From Streptomyces sp. NBC_01235 (lineage in GTDB: Bacteria > Actinomycetota > Actinomycetes > Streptomycetales > Streptomycetaceae), in NCBI RefSeq assembly GCF_035989285.1, contig NZ_CP108513.1:8184001-8248000 (forward strand): a stretch of DNA of 64,000 nucleotides. Reading direction: 5' to 3'. The notes beneath the pieces are model-generated. The model was given only the letters and a program-made list of their open reading frames with translations. It was not told where the DNA came from and searched no databases. Each line of letters starts with the position of its first letter. The first letter of the stretch is position 1. Below, in pieces: positions 44,087 through 51,465 of the stretch. Position numbers and translations under genes: made by a program.

Positions 44087-45018
44087 CGAGGACGGTCGAG
44101 TACTTGCCCGGTCCTCGCGGTGCCGGTGACGTCAACCACAACCCCCGACGAAGTGTGGCGTGCGCCGGCGGTGATGGTGGACGGACAGCCCAAGGCCTCG
44201 CCCATGTCGACGGCGATCTCGGTGGTGCCCTGACGGGCGAGCAGGTGGGCGGCCAGGCAGGCGGAGCTGTTCGCGTTGGCGATGTCCTCCGGTACGCCGA
44301 TCGACGGGGCGAACATGCGGGCCGCGGCCCGGCCCGAGGCCGACATCGGAGAGTGGACGAAGCAGCCCAGCAGGCCCAGGCGGTCACAAGCGGCGGCGAG
44401 CCGGTCGGGGGCCGGGGCCAGTGCGGAGAGAGCGGACCGGGTAGTGACGGGGACGAGCAGCCGTGGACGTCCTAGCGTGGCGATGCAGGCTCCGGATGCG
44501 GCCTCCGCGGGGAGCCCCAAAGCGGGGAGGAGCACCGCGAGTTCGCCGGCCGAGGTCTCACGCAGGCCTACCGGCCCCGCCTCGAAGACGACCTCGACGG
44601 ACGACGACGCCTCGCGGACTGTGCGCCCCTCGATGACTCGCCCCGACACACGCAGGTCGACCCGGTACTCCTCGCCGCCCGCGTGCTCGGCGAGGAAGGC
44701 CAGGGCGGCCACGGTGCCGTGGCCGCACGCGGGCAGTTCCCCTTCCGCGGTGAAGAAGCGCGCCAAGACCACGGGCCGGTCGTTCCCGCTCCTGTCCACC
44801 CGATCATGATCAGCCGAGAGAAAGACCGCGTGGGACGTGCCGGCCAGGGCCGGCACGCCGCGGCGCTCGTCGTCGGCCAACAGGTTGTCGGCCAAGGGCG
44901 ACGAGGCCTCGTCCACCACTGCGGTTGGGCTGCCACCACCGCCTTCGCGCAGGCACGCGTGCACGATCGTGATGGGCAGGTCGCGGCGGCCCGCCGACGG
45001 ACGGGAAGGGCGACTCAC
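44083..45018 (-). CDS. PhzF-family protein (isomerase/epimerase fold)
   Basis: 311 residues. The paired PhzF/DAP-epimerase barrels are seen in VLARFFTAEGELPACGHGTV (with the catalytic-region E-x-P-x-CGHGT) and, in the second half, SIGVPEDIANANSSACLAAH. Members isomerise small metabolites; the substrate here is unknown and it need not relate to phenazines. GTG 45018 overlaps the stop of the upstream AhpD-like gene (GTGA), so both are one transcript, probably under the divergent HxlR regulator. Confidence 0.88.
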   Translation of the reverse strand: MSRPSRPSAGRRDLPITIVHACLREGGGGSPTAVVDEASSPLADNLLADDERRGVPALAGTSHAVFLSADHDRVDRSGNDRPVVLARFFTAEGELPACGHGTVAALAFLAEHAGGEEYRVDLRVSGRVIEGRTVREASSSVEVVFEAGPVGLRETSAGELAVLLPALGLPAEAASGACIATLGRPRLLVPVTTRSALSALAPAPDRLAAACDRLGLLGCFVHSPMSASGRAAARMFAPSIGVPEDIANANSSACLAAHLLARQGTTEIAVDMGEALGCPSTITAGARHTSSGVVVDVTGTARTGQVLDRPR

Positions 45019-45587
45019 CGGACGCGGGGGAGGACGTCGGCGAAGCGAGGCGCGCCGGGCTCGTGCGGCACCCGCGCGGCTCGCGCGGCGAAGCTGATGG
45101 CGTGGTACCAGCCGCACAGCAGGAGCAGGTCGAGCAACTGGAGGTCGCTGAAGACCGATGCGAGCCGTGCCCACAGTGCGTCGTCGATGTCGGAATACTC
45201 GTGCAGCGCATCGACAGCGAGGATGAGCAGCCGTTCCCGCTCGGACGTCCAGCACTCGTCGGCGGGGCCGCCGTGGACCAGCGACGCCGTCTGTTCGCGT
45301 GTGAGGCCGACCCGCTCGGCGTAGGTCATCACGTGCACGCCCCACTCGTATTCGCAGCCGCACAGCGCGCACGTCCGGTCTATGACGATCTCACGTGCCC
45401 GCATGGTCAGGGTCAGCTGCCTCCCCAGCTCGTAGCGCCCCCACCCGTGCATGGCGCTGGTCATCGGCAGGTTTCTGGCGAACATCCGGAACAGCCCGAT
45501 CGGCGGAGCTCCCCCAGGCATCATGCTCGCGAGCTGTGCGCCGACCTCGTCGGTGTACGGCGGCTCCAGCGGGACTATCCGCGGCAT
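45015..45587 (-). CDS. Carboxymuconolactone decarboxylase / AhpD-like protein
   Basis: 190 residues. The CMD fold with its redox cysteines is seen in LTLTMRAREIVIDRTCALCG followed by CEYEWGVHVMTYAERVGLTR: the C-x2-C and the following E-x3-H proton relay are kept. ATG 45587 has GGGAGGG four bases upstream. The family includes peroxidase partners and decarboxylases. It heads an operon with the PhzF-like gene, and two operator-like palindromes separate it from the HxlR gene. Confidence 0.88.
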   Translation of the reverse strand: MPRIVPLEPPYTDEVGAQLASMMPGGAPPIGLFRMFARNLPMTSAMHGWGRYELGRQLTLTMRAREIVIDRTCALCGCEYEWGVHVMTYAERVGLTREQTASLVHGGPADECWTSERERLLILAVDALHEYSDIDDALWARLASVFSDLQLLDLLLLCGWYHAISFAARAARVPHEPGAPRFADVLPRVR

Positions 45588-45606
45588 CGGCCCTCCCGTT
45601 GCGCTT

Positions 45607-45656
45607 GTTTCGAAATCAGAAACGCGAATGGATGCTAGTGTTTCTAATAACGAAAC
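45607..45656. promoter_or_regulatory. Paired palindromic operators of the HxlR regulator
   Basis: Two 17-bp sites, GTTTC-N7-GAAAC, at 45607-45623 and 45640-45656 start exactly 33 bp apart in an AT-rich gap between the AhpD-like gene and the hxlR-type gene. Both continue with CGC. They fit binding by a winged-helix dimer on one face of the helix. Confidence 0.8.
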
Positions 45657-45668
45657 GCAAGGAGGGGC

Positions 45669-46070
45669 ATGCCGACACCGCGCCCGGGAACGCCGGTTCG
45701 TGGCTCCACGACCGGTCGTCCGATCATGGCCGCGATGGACCTGTTCGGTCGCCGCTGGGCGCTGCGAATCCTCTGGGAGTTGCGTGCCGGCCCGCTCGGT
45801 GCCCGCGCACTGCTCGCGCGGTGCGAAGGCCTGTCGTCCAGCGTGCTCTACCAGCGGCTCCGCGAACTCACGTCGAGAGGGATCATCGCTCCCTCGGCCG
45901 ATGGTTACGAGCTCACCCAGCTGGGCGTAGCCCTTGGCCACGCCCTCCGTCCGCTCGACGAGTGGGCGACCATCTGGGCGGAGGCGGAGGCGGAGGCGGA
46001 GGCGGAGGCGGAGGCGGAGGCGGAGGCGCAGGCCCAGGCGCAGGACGGCCAGGCCGAGCAGGCGGATTGA
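45669..46070 (+). CDS. HxlR-family transcriptional regulator with an Ala-Glu repeat tail
   Basis: 133 residues. The winged helix is MDLFGRRWALRILWELRAGP then LSSSVLYQRLRELTSRGIIA and GYELTQLGVALGHALRPLDE, the classic HxlR pattern. The normal C-terminus is followed by a run of EAEAEAEA and AQAQAQ produced by a GGAGGC hexamer array, which adds about 25 residues. The divergent AhpD-phzF operon and the two palindromes between mark its probable targets. Confidence 0.9.
   Translation: MPTPRPGTPVRGSTTGRPIMAAMDLFGRRWALRILWELRAGPLGARALLARCEGLSSSVLYQRLRELTSRGIIAPSADGYELTQLGVALGHALRPLDEWATIWAEAEAEAEAEAEAEAEAQAQAQDGQAEQAD
45978..46029. repeat. GGAGGC hexanucleotide array within the hxlR-type gene
   Basis: Eight to nine copies of GCGGAG in frame encode the alternating Ala-Glu tail of the regulator. 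Slippage by one unit would change only the number of Ala-Glu pairs. Confidence 0.95.
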
Positions 46071-46140
46071 CCCGCCAAGGTCCTGTGGTCGGACGCATGG
46101 GCGATGGCGCGAAGGTCTCGCACGCCCGGGCGTTGCGCCG

Positions 46141-46300
46141 CTACGCGTCGGGGGCTTCTCGGGCATGCCGCACGCAGCGCTCCTCCTTCGAGCCCATCGC
46201 GGGGAGCTGGATGCCGGCCTGGGGTAGGGCGGCGGCGAGGGCGTCGCGGGCTTCGAGGTCTTCCTGGGTCTTTGGGGGTGCCGGGGGTTCGGGGAGCGTG
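46141..46300 (-). pseudogene. Degraded copy of the small XRE-associated gene
   Basis: The minus strand reads PPAPPKTQEDLEARDALAAA then LPQAGIQLPAMGSKEERCVR. The part up to QLPAMG matches the intact 79-residue protein at 38236 (LEARDALATALTRAGVQLPA); afterwards it diverges and breaks. The promoter module upstream is also shared. Confidence 0.65.
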
Positions 46301-46317
46301 CGGTGTGGGGGTCGTGT

Positions 46318-46505
46318 GGGTCCTCGTCGGTGTGGTTGGCGGTGTGGTTCCGCTGTTTCCATGACCGGCCTGTGCTGGCTGAATTACGCTGTGTAGTCCG
46401 GTCGTTACGAAGATGCGTCCGGATGCGGGCGACCGGGGTGTGGACGGGGCGATGCCTCCCCGCCGCGCGCAGGTGGTTCCACACGTTCCACATCGTTCAC
46501 GCGCA
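46318..46505. promoter_or_regulatory. Promoter module B of the Scr1-type XRE gene
   Basis: Related along its length to 38485-38665, with CGCTGTGTAGTC, GGTCGTTACGAAGATGCG, GGGGTGTGGACGGGGCGATG and GGTTCCACACGTTCCAC. In reverse complement both modules contain GTGGAACRTGTGGAACC, two half-sites nine bases apart, likely bound by the XRE regulator that follows. Confidence 0.75.
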
Positions 46506-46526
46506 CGTCCCGGAGGGAGCAGCGGT

Positions 46527-47369
46527 ATGCCGCAGCGACGCGTCATCACCGGCCGCAGCCAGGAACCCCGTCAGCGGTTCGCCGAGGAGTTGCGGACCCT
46601 ACGGGCGGGGAGCGGAACAAGCCTGCGGGCCCTCGGCGAACGGCTGGGCTGGGACTGGTCGTTGTTCGGAAAGATGGAGAAGGGCGAGACGCTCGGCAGC
46701 CCGGAGGTCGTCCAGGCGCTGGACCAGCACTACGGGACGCCGGGGCTGCTGCTGGCGCTGTGGGAGCTGGCCGCCGGGGACCATACGCAGTTCCGGGAGC
46801 GGTACCGGCGGTACATGGCGCTGGAGGCGGAGGCGGTGAGCTTGTGGCACTTCGCGGTGAGTGTGCTGCCTGGGTTGTTGCAGACGCCGGGGTATGCGCG
46901 GGAGGTTCTGGCGGTCGGCGGCCTGAAGGGGAAGGAACTGGAGCAGCAGACCGAGGCGCGAATGGGACGGCGGGAGTTGCTGGAGGGCCAGGATGCACCG
47001 CCGTTCCGGACGATCCTGTCGGAGGCGGTGTTGCGGACGCCATTGCGGGACGTGGCTGAGTGGCGCGCGCAGCTGGAGTACCTGGCAGAGATGGCGGAGA
47101 GGGAGTCCGTCACCGTCCAGGTGCTGCTGCAGAGCGCAGGAGTGCACGGCTTGGTCGGCACCGACGTGTGGTTCCTACGCCTTGCGGATGGGCGGCCTGT
47201 TGCTTACACCGAGAATGCTCACTGGGGTGAGCTGGTCGAAGAAAGTGCGAGGGTCGAGCGCTTGCAGCGTGCCTACGATGTGGTGCGCGACATGGCCCTG
47301 CCCCCTGGCGAGTCGCGAAAGTTCATCCTGCGCATGTTGGAGGAAGTGCCGTGCGACCTTTCGACTTGA
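46527..47369 (+). CDS. Scr1-type XRE family regulator (DUF5753 domain)
   Basis: 280 residues. Helix-turn-helix ELRTLRAGSGTSLRALGERL then GWDWSLFGKMEKGETLGSPE; DUF5753 effector domain with LWHFAVSVLPGLLQTPGYAR, RRELLEGQDAPPFRTILSEA and VTVQVLLQSAGVHGLVG. ATG 46527 has GGAGGG about ten bases upstream. It overlaps the DUF397 gene by 19 bp. XRE-DUF397 pairs are common in Streptomyces and some behave like toxin-antitoxin pairs or development switches. Confidence 0.92.
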   Translation: MPQRRVITGRSQEPRQRFAEELRTLRAGSGTSLRALGERLGWDWSLFGKMEKGETLGSPEVVQALDQHYGTPGLLLALWELAAGDHTQFRERYRRYMALEAEAVSLWHFAVSVLPGLLQTPGYAREVLAVGGLKGKELEQQTEARMGRRELLEGQDAPPFRTILSEAVLRTPLRDVAEWRAQLEYLAEMAERESVTVQVLLQSAGVHGLVGTDVWFLRLADGRPVAYTENAHWGELVEESARVERLQRAYDVVRDMALPPGESRKFILRMLEEVPCDLST

Positions 47370-47560
47370 CCGTCGCGACCTGGCGAAAGAGCAGCTATAG
47401 CAACCCGGACGGTGGCGCGTGCGTCGAGGTCTCTGACGACTTCGCCGCTGCCGTCCCGGTACGGGACAGCAAGGTTCCCCACGGCCCGGTGCTTGTGTTC
47501 CCTGCTGGCGGGTGGACCTCCTTCGTTTCGGCAATCAGGAACCGGCAGTTGAGCGACTGA
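47351..47560 (+). CDS. DUF397 domain protein
   Basis: 69 residues with the DUF397 signature TWRKSSYSNPDGGACVEVSD, then VRDSKVPHGPVLVFPAGGWT and the end SFVSAIRNRQLSD. The GTG start lies inside the XRE gene (19-bp overlap). In known pairs the DUF397 protein is antagonised by, or works with, its Scr1-type regulator. A hairpin terminator follows 11 nt past the stop. Confidence 0.93.
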   Translation: MRPFDLTVATWRKSSYSNPDGGACVEVSDDFAAAVPVRDSKVPHGPVLVFPAGGWTSFVSAIRNRQLSD

Positions 47561-47571
47561 TCAGACAAGGC

Positions 47572-47605
47572 AACGGTCCCGCGGGCGTCGGTTCGCGGGA
47601 CCGTT
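47572..47605 (+). terminator. Terminator of the XRE-DUF397 operon
   Basis: AACGGTCCCGCG (47572-47583), a 10-nt loop, and CGCGGGACCGTT (47594-47605) form a perfect 12-bp stem just after the DUF397 stop. The T tract is short. Confidence 0.8.
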
Positions 47606-47689
47606 CCATGGACGAGCACTGAGCGTGATCATCCGTCAAGGCCGGATCCCGGCGGAGCAAACACTCGATCAGGTGTTCTCCGTATCCCA

Positions 47690-47855
47690 GGTTGCGGGGC
47701 CGCGGGAGATCGGTCCGGTCTCGTACGCGAAGACGACCGCATGGCCCGGCTGTTCAGCGTGAGCTTGCTCATGCAGCGGTGGACCTGTGTCTTGATGGTC
47801 GCTGTGCTGAGTACGAGTCGCCGGGCGATGGCGGAGTTGGCCATGCCCGCTCCAA
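47690..47855 (-). pseudogene. Third LuxR response-regulator tail, frameshifted
   Basis: The minus strand reads MANSAIARRLVLSTATIKTQ then VHRCMSKLTLNSRA. After a frame change it continues HAVVFAYETGPI. This is again the C-terminal helix-turn-helix of a NarL-family regulator, broken by a frameshift near 47740. Bases 47861-48166 contain no gene I can support. Confidence 0.7.
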
Positions 47856-48166
47856 CCGTAGGCCCGGAGCGATCGCTCCACCCGGTCTTCAACCACAGCT
47901 ACACCCCTGGTGGTACATGGGCAACCACCCTGGTTGCAGGCGCAGTTCAACCGATGGTTGGGCGAGAGGGGAACGACCCTTGCTCTAGCTTTCTAAGCAC
48001 CGAGGGAACATCGCCTCGGGCGGGCTCCAACCCTGTGGGGGGTGGGACGGGCTCATCGGGCGGGGGACATTGCCTTGAGCTCCTGTCGTGTCGTCCACCC
48101 AGCTGGGTCTGCCCGGTAGGCGGGGCGCCGTTCCCAGCCACACCATCAACATCCAGGAGGACTGTC

Positions 48167-48622
48167 ATGGTCAAGGGCATCACGCTCAGAGGTGTTCGGA
48201 GCAAGCTGGTGATCGCAGCCGCGGCCGCCGGACTCATCATCTCCTTCTCCGGCTCGGCCCACGCGGCCACCGGGTACGACCTGACGCCGACCACGGGGGA
48301 CATCGGAGGGGCCTGGGCGCACGGCAGCTTCTGGAAGGGCTCGGACGGTCGTTGGAATCTCGATGGCCAGCTGAAGGACACCGCCAGTGACGGCAAGGGT
48401 GCCGCATTCAAGATCAAGGCAGTGTATGCCGATGGGGGAGTGCGTTACGAAGAGGTGTGGAACACCTTGGGCGCCGGCCAGAGCGTGCCGATAGGCGCTT
48501 ACAACTTCGCCTCCAGCCTGCGTTATTGGGAACTCCAGGAATGCATACTGGTCCGGGCCAGCGACGGCAGCATCCACGTCGGATACTGCGCGCCTGGCGT
48601 TTTTACCCAGTATGTCGGGTAG
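48167..48622 (+). CDS. Small secreted hypothetical protein
   Basis: 151 residues. A signal peptide (basic VRSKLV, hydrophobic IAAAAAGLIISFSG, cleavage after SAHA) is followed by a compact domain of about 110 residues: TGDIGGAWAHGSFWKGSDGR, DGQLKDTASDGKGAAFKIKA, VYADGGVRYEEVW and a two-Cys end (QECILVRAS, HVGYCAPGVF). The cysteines probably pair. ATG 48167 has AGGAGG seven bases upstream. I do not recognise a named family; the beta-sandwich-like pattern resembles small exported Streptomyces proteins of unknown role. Confidence 0.8.
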   Translation: MVKGITLRGVRSKLVIAAAAAGLIISFSGSAHAATGYDLTPTTGDIGGAWAHGSFWKGSDGRWNLDGQLKDTASDGKGAAFKIKAVYADGGVRYEEVWNTLGAGQSVPIGAYNFASSLRYWELQECILVRASDGSIHVGYCAPGVFTQYVG

Positions 48623-49217
48623 TTCTGTCGCTACATCACCGCCCAGTACTGCGACACCGGGTAGTGCGCCGTCAGGCTGCTGAGGAATCGGCGAGTGCCG
48701 TCGGCGAGGCTCGCGAAATCCGTTGGTCCGAACCCTCGTGGCGGTCCGCCGGTTTCGCCGGCGGCCCGTCTCGGGTTGGATCAAGGTGGGGGGCGAGTGA
48801 CGTCGCGCCGAGGCCCGGACCAGGCGGTCCGGGCTTCCGCATGGGCTCGCCGGGTTCCTACTTGCCTGTCCGGCGACCTCGAACCGCGGCGGCCGGGCGC
48901 CAGGCGCGCAGGTCGTCGTCCGTGAGGCCGTGCTTGCCCTGCTCCATCTGCCGGTCGCCCTCGAAGAACTTGGCGGGGGTCGGGACATACGACGGGACCG
49001 GGACCAGGCTGAAACGGGCGGGTGCTGCGCGCGGGCCTCTTCGGCGAGCCCGGGAACGTCGAGCCGTCCGGTGGCGGCTGCCGCGCCGCGCCCACCGCGG
49101 ACGGGCTCGGTGCGCAGAGGTGATCGTCGACCCCCGGGCGCCCCCGGGTCGCCTCCGCGGCGGTGATCCGCCAGAATGGGCGCCTCTTCGTTTCGTACCG
49201 AACCACCGAGGTTTCCC
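48623..49217. other. Gene-poor stretch with gene scraps
   Basis: No complete gene. On the minus strand, two codon-biased scraps end with stops: one ending LTAHYPVSQYWAVM at about 48636, and one ending QGKHGLTDDDLRAWRPAA with an Arg-rich tail at 48858. Neither has a start or a family that I recognise. Confidence 0.35.
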
Positions 49218-49892
49218 GTGACCCACTCCGTGGCCCGCGAGCCGCAGCGGCGCAATTCGCGGTCCAACCGGGCGCGCATCCTGGCCACGGCCCGTCAGGA
49301 GCTCGGCCGGAATCCGGACGTCACCCTGGAGGAGATCGCGCGGGCCTCCGGTGTCGTACGGCGTACGCTCTTCGGCCACTTTCCCGGGCGGGCCGCACTG
49401 TTGGAGGCGCTCGCGGAGGAGGCGTCCGAAGCGCTGCACGGTGTGCTGGCGGACGCGGCCAGGCCTCAGGAGCCGGCCGAGCGGGCGCTCGCGCACTTCG
49501 TGTACGCGCTCTGGCCGGTCGGCGACCGCTACCGGCTGCTCCTCGCGCTGGCCCAGCGTGACCTGGGCCTGGAGCGGGTGGCCGAGATCCTCGCCCCCGC
49601 CCGCGACGAGGTCACGGCCATCCTGGCGCGGGGGCAGCGCGACGGTGTGTTCCACACGCAGCTGCCGCCCGCCGTGCTGAGCGCCGGGCTGGAGGGGATG
49701 CACATCGCGCTGCTGGAGCAGGTCAACACCGGGGCGCTGGAGGACGACGGGACGCGGACGGCCGTCGCCACGCTCGTCGCGGCGGGCGTGCCGGAGGGGC
49801 GGGCTCGGGCCGTGGCCGCCGACGTCCGGCGGGCGGAGGCCGCGGACGACGCGCCGACGACGACCGGCGGGGAGCCGGTGGGCGGCGTCTGA
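49218..49892 (+). CDS. TetR-family transcriptional regulator
   Basis: 224 residues. Helix-turn-helix NRARILATARQELGRNPDVT then LEEIARASGVVRRTLFGHFP GRAALLEAL (written here in its two parts), with a C-terminal ligand domain (HFVYALWPVGDRYRLLLALA; VLSAGLEGMHIALLEQVNTG). GTG 49218 has GAGG upstream. No divergent efflux or enzyme gene is next to it, so its target is not evident. From 49893 to 50251 only a doubtful minus-strand frame ending at 50002 is seen. Confidence 0.88.
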   Translation: MTHSVAREPQRRNSRSNRARILATARQELGRNPDVTLEEIARASGVVRRTLFGHFPGRAALLEALAEEASEALHGVLADAARPQEPAERALAHFVYALWPVGDRYRLLLALAQRDLGLERVAEILAPARDEVTAILARGQRDGVFHTQLPPAVLSAGLEGMHIALLEQVNTGALEDDGTRTAVATLVAAGVPEGRARAVAADVRRAEAADDAPTTTGGEPVGGV

Positions 49893-50251
49893 GCCACGTC
49901 GAGACGCGCCGGTGACCGGGGGACGGCTGCCGAGCCGGGCGTCGGCTTGATCGTCCTCGCGGTCCTGCCCGGCACTTCCGGGCGCGGTGTCCACGACGCC
50001 GTCAGCCGCGTTGCCCCGCCCCGTCGACGATCCCGGTGGAGACACGGGTCGCCGTGGCGATCACCGTGCCCTTCGCGACGAAGGGTCCCCCGGAGGCCTT
50101 GCCGCCCACGTAGTAGTCCAGGCCGGCCACCCACCGGACGCCCCGGTAGGCGTCACGGTTCACGCCACGTCCGGGGACGCAGCCGCTTTCGATCGCGCAG
50201 GCGCGGCCGGCGGCCAAGGGGCCTTGTTCGGGACGGAGCTGCCGGCCGGGC

Positions 50252-50812
50252 TCAGTCGGAGGCTGCGGCGGGCTCCGGCTCCGCCGACTCCTGTGCCGAC
50301 TCCTGCGCCTGCGCCTCCTCCGTGGCCGCGTCCGGCAGCAGCCCGCTCAGCGCGGCGCACTGCTCGGGACCCATGACGTGGGCCAGCGCCTCGGTGACCG
50401 TCTCGGCGAGCACGGCCGACGCCTCCCGCAACAGCCGGCGCGCCTTGTCGGTGAGGGCCACCCCGACACCGCGCTTGTCGCCGCAGACCGACTGGCGGGT
50501 GACGAGGCCGGCGTGCTGGAGGCAGGCGATCTGATACGTCAGCCGGGTCTTGGGGCGCCCCAGCAGCTCCGCGATCCGGGTCATGCGGAGGCCTTCCCGG
50601 GGCTGCTCCGCCAACAGGCACAGGACCAGGAACTCGTCGTGCGAGACGTCGAGCCGCTCCTTGACCACTGACCGCAGCCGCTGCTCCACCGCCCCCGTCG
50701 CGGCCAGCAGCAGCATCCAGCCGCGCAGCTCGGGCGGCAGCAGACCGCTTCCGGCGCCCTGCGCGGACGGGCATGCGGGCAGGTCGGCGGGGTGGTCAGC
50801 GGGGTCTGCCAT
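50252..50812 (-). CDS. MarR-family transcriptional regulator
   Basis: 186 residues from ATG 50812 (an in-frame ATG at 50845 is possible). Winged helix: LDVSHDEFLVLCLLAEQPRE, GLRMTRIAELLGRPKTRLTY, QIACLQHAGLVTRQSVCGDK then RGVGVALTDKARRLLREA. C-terminal tail is QESAQESAEPE. It is divergent from a YceI-family gene; TCCAAATTTGGA-type sites lie between them and overlap its own promoter, so autorepression and control of yceI are likely. Confidence 0.9.
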   Translation of the reverse strand: MADPADHPADLPACPSAQGAGSGLLPPELRGWMLLLAATGAVEQRLRSVVKERLDVSHDEFLVLCLLAEQPREGLRMTRIAELLGRPKTRLTYQIACLQHAGLVTRQSVCGDKRGVGVALTDKARRLLREASAVLAETVTEALAHVMGPEQCAALSGLLPDAATEEAQAQESAQESAEPEPAAASD

Positions 50813-50832
50813 AGCTTCGAGTGTATCCGTAG

Positions 50833-50907
50833 TCCAAATTTGCATGACCTGTTGTTCAGTTTTGGATTACCCGATAGCGTGGCCCCGCATCCTCATCCAA
50901 ATTTGGA
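50833..50907. promoter_or_regulatory. MarR operator sites in the marR-yceI divergent promoter
   Basis: TCCAAATTTGGA at 50896-50907 is a perfect 12-bp palindrome just upstream of the yceI ribosome site. TCCAAATTTGCA at 50833-50844 matches at 11 of 12 and lies over the marR start. A weaker copy (TTTTGGAT, from about 50860) sits between them. Confidence 0.8.
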
Positions 50908-50924
50908 CCACCAAGGAGAACGCC

Positions 50925-51440
50925 ATGACCGTCGCCGTGGAAACCGGACTGTGGCAGCTCGACGCGGGCGCCTCCACCGTCGCCCTGAAGCACAAGACGA
51001 TGTGGGGCCTGGTCACCGTCAAGGGCGTCTTCACCGCCGTCAGCGGCGGGGGCGAGGTGGGCGCCGACGGTGCCGCCACCGGCACCCTGACCCTGGACGC
51101 GGCCTCCCTCGACACGAAGAACGCCAAGCGGGACACGCACCTGCGCGGCGCGGACTTCTTCGACGCCGACAACCACCCCGAGATCACCTTCGCGGTGCGC
51201 TCCGCCGCGCTCGGCGCCGACGGGGCCGTGAAGGTGTCCGGTCAGCTGACCGTGCGCGGCATCAGCCGGCCCCAGTCCTTCACCGCGCGACTGAGCCAGG
51301 CGGACGCCGACGCCGTCACGCTGGACGCCGAATTCACCGTGGACCGCAGCGAGTTCGGGCTGGGCTGGAACCAAATGGGCATGATCCGCGGCCTGACCAC
51401 CGTCACCACCACGCTCCGCTTCACGCGCACAGTGGCGTGA
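50925..51440 (+). CDS. YceI-family lipid-binding-like protein
   Basis: 171 residues without a signal peptide. YceI lipocalin-like fold: GLWQLDAGASTVALKHKTMW at the start, DTKNAKRDTHLRGADFFDAD, HPEITFAVRS in the middle and VDRSEFGLGWNQMGMIRGLT at the end. Members bind isoprenoid-like lipids. ATG 50925 follows AAGGAG. Control by the divergent MarR regulator is supported by the palindromes between them; in other Streptomyces such pairs respond to oxidative or organic stress. Confidence 0.92.
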   Translation: MTVAVETGLWQLDAGASTVALKHKTMWGLVTVKGVFTAVSGGGEVGADGAATGTLTLDAASLDTKNAKRDTHLRGADFFDADNHPEITFAVRSAALGADGAVKVSGQLTVRGISRPQSFTARLSQADADAVTLDAEFTVDRSEFGLGWNQMGMIRGLTTVTTTLRFTRTVA

Positions 51441-51465
51441 TGAACCGACCTGAACCGACGTGCCG

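Noticed and set aside
48858..48990. Minus-strand tail ending QGKHGLTDDDLRAWRPAA
   Set aside because: Codon usage is gene-like, but there is no start or family; mentioned only under the gene-poor stretch.
50002..50217. Minus-strand frame of 71 residues after marR (GVRWVAGLDYYVGGKASGG)
   Set aside because: It may be a gene fragment, but there is no recognised family and no ribosome site; not strong enough to list as a gene.
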